Origin: Pseudomonas brassicacearum subsp. neoaurantiaca
Lineage (GTDB): Bacteria > Pseudomonadota > Gammaproteobacteria > Pseudomonadales > Pseudomonadaceae
Assembly (NCBI RefSeq): GCF_013608025.1
Contig: NZ_VDLV01000049.1
Span: 201 to 64,200 of the forward strand
Reading direction: 5' to 3'
DNA: 64,000 nt
Each line of letters begins with the position of its first letter. Position 1 is the first letter of the stretch. Position numbers and translations under genes: made by a program. This document shows positions 61,862-64,000 of this stretch, piece by piece. The notes below the pieces were generated by a model. The model saw nothing but the letters and a program-made list of their open reading frames with translations. It was not told the DNA's origin and searched no databases.

Positions 61862-62542
61862 ATGCGTGCGACTGCCCTTTGCCTGTTCATTTGCTTTGCC
61901 TGTGCGACCGAAGCTGCGCAGATGCCCGTCGCCGCCCTGCCTGGCGGCATGCTGGTCTACAAACCCGTGCAAAGCGTGCGCGAGCGCAAGTTCAGCGACA
62001 TCGTCGAACAGAAAACCGATTTCAGTTGCGGCGCCGCCGCGCTGGCCACTGTGTTGCGCCAGGCCTATTGGCTTGATGTCGATGAAGAACACGTCATCAA
62101 GGGCATGTTGGTCAATGCCGACGAGGACCTGGTTCGTACCCAGGGGTTTTCCATGCTGGACATGAAGCGCTACGTGGAAACCATCGGCATGCGCGCCCGT
62201 GGCTATCGGATACCGCCGGAAAAGCTCGAAGCGGTGACGATCCCGGTTGTGGTCCTGATGGAAATCCGCGGCTACAAGCACTTTGTGGTGTTGCAGCGGG
62301 CCGACAAGCAATGGGTCTACATCGCCGACCCGGTGCTGGGGCACAAGCGCTACGCCCATGATGAGTTCGCCAAAGGCTGGAACGGCATCGTCTTCGCCAT
62401 CGTCGGTCCCGGTTACGACAAGACCAACGCCTTGCGCAGCCCGCCGCAACCGCTGACGGCGCGTAACAAACTGGACGGATTCAACCCGGTCAAGGATGCG
62501 GAATTGATGGATTTCGGCTTCATCCAGAGCGACTTTTTCTAA
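61862..62542 (+). CDS. fapD: Fap operon C39-type cysteine protease FapD
   Basis: 226 aa with a signal peptide (MRATALCLFICFACATEA). It is a peptidase C39 fold: catalytic Cys in DFSCGAAALATVL, His in YKHFVVLQ and Asp in YIADPVLG. FapD is needed for Fap assembly, probably by processing other Fap proteins in the periplasm. ATG at 61862 starts the signal peptide; the longer frame from 61802 has no signal. Confidence 0.9.
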   Translation: MRATALCLFICFACATEAAQMPVAALPGGMLVYKPVQSVRERKFSDIVEQKTDFSCGAAALATVLRQAYWLDVDEEHVIKGMLVNADEDLVRTQGFSMLDMKRYVETIGMRARGYRIPPEKLEAVTIPVVVLMEIRGYKHFVVLQRADKQWVYIADPVLGHKRYAHDEFAKGWNGIVFAIVGPGYDKTNALRSPPQPLTARNKLDGFNPVKDAELMDFGFIQSDFF

Positions 62543-62599
62543 GCGCCGTACAACTGCCAATAAAAATACAAAAGGAGCAGGATGCTCCGGGAGCAACAC

Positions 62600-63346
62600 A
62601 TGAAACGCTCATACTGGCTCATGCTGGCCTGCCTGGCCGCAACGACGTCGGGTCTTGCCCACGCCGGTTTCAAACCCATCGAAGTCAAGGACCAGGAGCT
62701 CGCCGAGCTGCGCGGTCGCTACGTCATGCCCGGAAGGGTCATCAGCTTTGGCATCGTCATGAGCAGCACCTGGCGCAACGCCAGTGGCGACGTGATCGGC
62801 GCGTCCAGCTCCATGCAGATCCAAGCCTCAACGGTCAAACCGCAATTCTACGTCTCGACCATCAAGCAAACCGGTAACGGCAGCACCCCGGAACAGGGCA
62901 GCGGCACGATTACCGGTGGCGCCGGCCTTGGCTCAGGCCAGGGCGTGACCCAGAGCGTGCGTGCCGCGGGCGATGGCAACAGCGCCTACAACAACGTCAG
63001 CATCAACGTGAAGGAAAGCAACCAGGCACCTGCGCTGGCGCCATCCCAAGGCCAACTGCTGACCAAGGGCCAGACCATCAGCGGCAGCAACGCCGCCGGC
63101 AGCGTCGCGGTCACCGCGACCGGCAGCGGCGTGCAAATGGCGATCCAGGCCAACCACAACCAGGGCAGCACCCTGCAACAGGTGGCCCAGGGTGGTTTGT
63201 TGCAGAACACCCGCCTGCTGGGCAACAGCAACCTGGTCAACAACATGACCCAGCTCAACGTGGTGCTGAACAATAACGGCCCCAGCGCCGGGGCCTTGGA
63301 CTGCAATTTGACGCAGCTTCGTGGTCTCCGAAATCTCGGATATTGA
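62600..63346 (+). CDS. fapE: Fap operon minor fibril protein FapE
   Basis: 248 aa with a signal peptide (SYWLMLACLAATTSGLAHA). The C-terminus DCNLTQLRGLRNLGY has the lone Cys region typical of FapE. FapE is a secreted minor component of Fap fibrils. ATG at 62600 is preceded by GGGAG at 6 nt and begins the signal peptide; the ATG at 62582, behind AAGGAG, would add MLREQH and is the alternative. Confidence 0.85.
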   Translation: MKRSYWLMLACLAATTSGLAHAGFKPIEVKDQELAELRGRYVMPGRVISFGIVMSSTWRNASGDVIGASSSMQIQASTVKPQFYVSTIKQTGNGSTPEQGSGTITGGAGLGSGQGVTQSVRAAGDGNSAYNNVSINVKESNQAPALAPSQGQLLTKGQTISGSNAAGSVAVTATGSGVQMAIQANHNQGSTLQQVAQGGLLQNTRLLGNSNLVNNMTQLNVVLNNNGPSAGALDCNLTQLRGLRNLGY

Positions 63347-63392
63347 TCTACGCTGATTTCCGATCATTGGCACACTAGGGACGGCATATTTC

Positions 63393-64000
63393 ATGTATCG
63401 ATCCGTATCGTTGCGCGCTGTGATGTGTTTAAGCACGTTGTTCCCGGCCACTTTGCTGCAAGCAGCCCCCGATGCCGACATCGAGGCACTGAAACAAGAA
63501 CTTCTCGAACTCAAGCAACGCTACGAGGTCCAGCAAAAAGCCCTGGCGGTACTCGAACAACGAGTCCGCCAGGTAGAGGATCAACCCGCCGCCCCACAGC
63601 CCAAGCGCCTGGCCAAATCGCCAGCCGACATGAAAGGCAACCAGGGTGTCGCCGGCAGTGGTTCGGCAACGGCGGGAGGCAGCGGCTACGGGCAATCCCT
63701 GGCTGACGATTCACAACCGGCACAAAGCGTTTCCAACCTGTATGACGAGGCCAGCGGCTTTTTCGGCGGCGGCAAATTCAGCTTCGAAACCGGCGTGACC
63801 TATTCGCGCTACGACACGCGGCAACTGATCCTCAACGGTTTCCTGGCCCTGGATTCGATTTTCCTCGGCAACATCAACCTGGACCGGATCAAGGCCGACA
63901 CCTGGACCTTGGATCTCACCGGTCGCTACAACTTCGACAATCGCTGGCAGTTCGACCTCAACGTGCCGGTGGTCTATCGCGAATCCACCTATCAGTCCGG
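63393..64000 (+). CDS. fapF: Outer-membrane Fap secretion pore FapF, N-terminal part
   Basis: First 202 codons, running off the right edge. A signal peptide (LSTLFPATLLQAA) is followed by an N-terminal coiled coil (DIEALKQELLELKQRYEVQ, with heptads to about residue 63) that forms the trimeric plug. A flexible Gly/Ser/Ala linker leads into the start of the beta-barrel (GKFSFETGVTYSRYDTRQL, TLDLTGRYNFDNRWQ). FapF exports FapB, FapC and FapE. fapE ends 46 nt upstream. Confidence 0.9.
   Translation, partial: MYRSVSLRAVMCLSTLFPATLLQAAPDADIEALKQELLELKQRYEVQQKALAVLEQRVRQVEDQPAAPQPKRLAKSPADMKGNQGVAGSGSATAGGSGYGQSLADDSQPAQSVSNLYDEASGFFGGGKFSFETGVTYSRYDTRQLILNGFLALDSIFLGNINLDRIKADTWTLDLTGRYNFDNRWQFDLNVPVVYRESTYQS

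Overview
The window is about 60% GC, gene-dense chromosome from a fluorescent pseudomonad. The evidence is the gene set itself: a mexEF-oprN efflux operon, the mannitol/arabitol/glucitol cluster (mtlR-EFGK-D-YZ), a complete-looking fap functional-amyloid operon, DUF1652, and many GTGGCGAGG.../GTGGGAGCG... REP-type repeats typical of the P. fluorescens complex. I see no transposase, phage gene, tRNA, rRNA or CRISPR array.

Layout. 1-9306 (minus strand): part of a type VI secretion operon, read from tssB through tssC, tssK, tssL, an OmpA-domain gene, hcp and clpV to the start of vgrG at the window edge. 9831-16651 (plus): a periplasmic solute-binding protein, then mexE-mexF-oprN with an upstream pair of LysR (nod-box-like) sites but no adjacent mexT. 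17090-28994: a signalling block. It contains a membrane-anchored TPR protein, a KaiC-like double ATPase overlapping a hybrid histidine kinase, and an opposing five-gene chain (large CHASE3/GAF hybrid kinase, CheR, CheB, receiver-kinase, receiver). A lone receiver is divergent from that chain, and a glycosyltransferase follows.

30446-40249 (plus): the mannitol regulator and catabolic operon. REP elements lie at four of its junctions, and the mtlE promoter has MtlR-type direct repeats. 40315-43870 (minus): a DUF1652 protein, a short threonine dehydratase preceded by what looks like a full transcription attenuator (leader peptide plus three mutually exclusive hairpins), a soluble aldose-type dehydrogenase and a small proline-rich exported protein. 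44094-47000 (plus): Ku and a LigD-like protein that lacks the phosphoesterase domain and has a damaged ligase active site. 47006-59268: mostly housekeeping genes (lpxO, ybiT-type ABC-F, an MFS transporter, a hydrolase, azoR with its divergent LysR gene, an MmcQ/YjbR protein, DUF1294, uppP, a Cache-type chemoreceptor, pnuC and an NadR-type kinase).

59579-64000 (plus): fapA-fapF, truncated in fapF. A sigma-54-type promoter and TCAA-N4-TTGA boxes lie upstream, and a REP pair separates fapC from fapD.

The most useful leads are the ilvA-type attenuator (42022-42127), the degenerate LigD, the two-sided KaiC/CheR/CheB signalling block, and the placement of stem-loops and REPs at points where neighbouring cistrons need different amounts of product (hcp|clpV, mtlE|F, mtlG|K, fapC|D).
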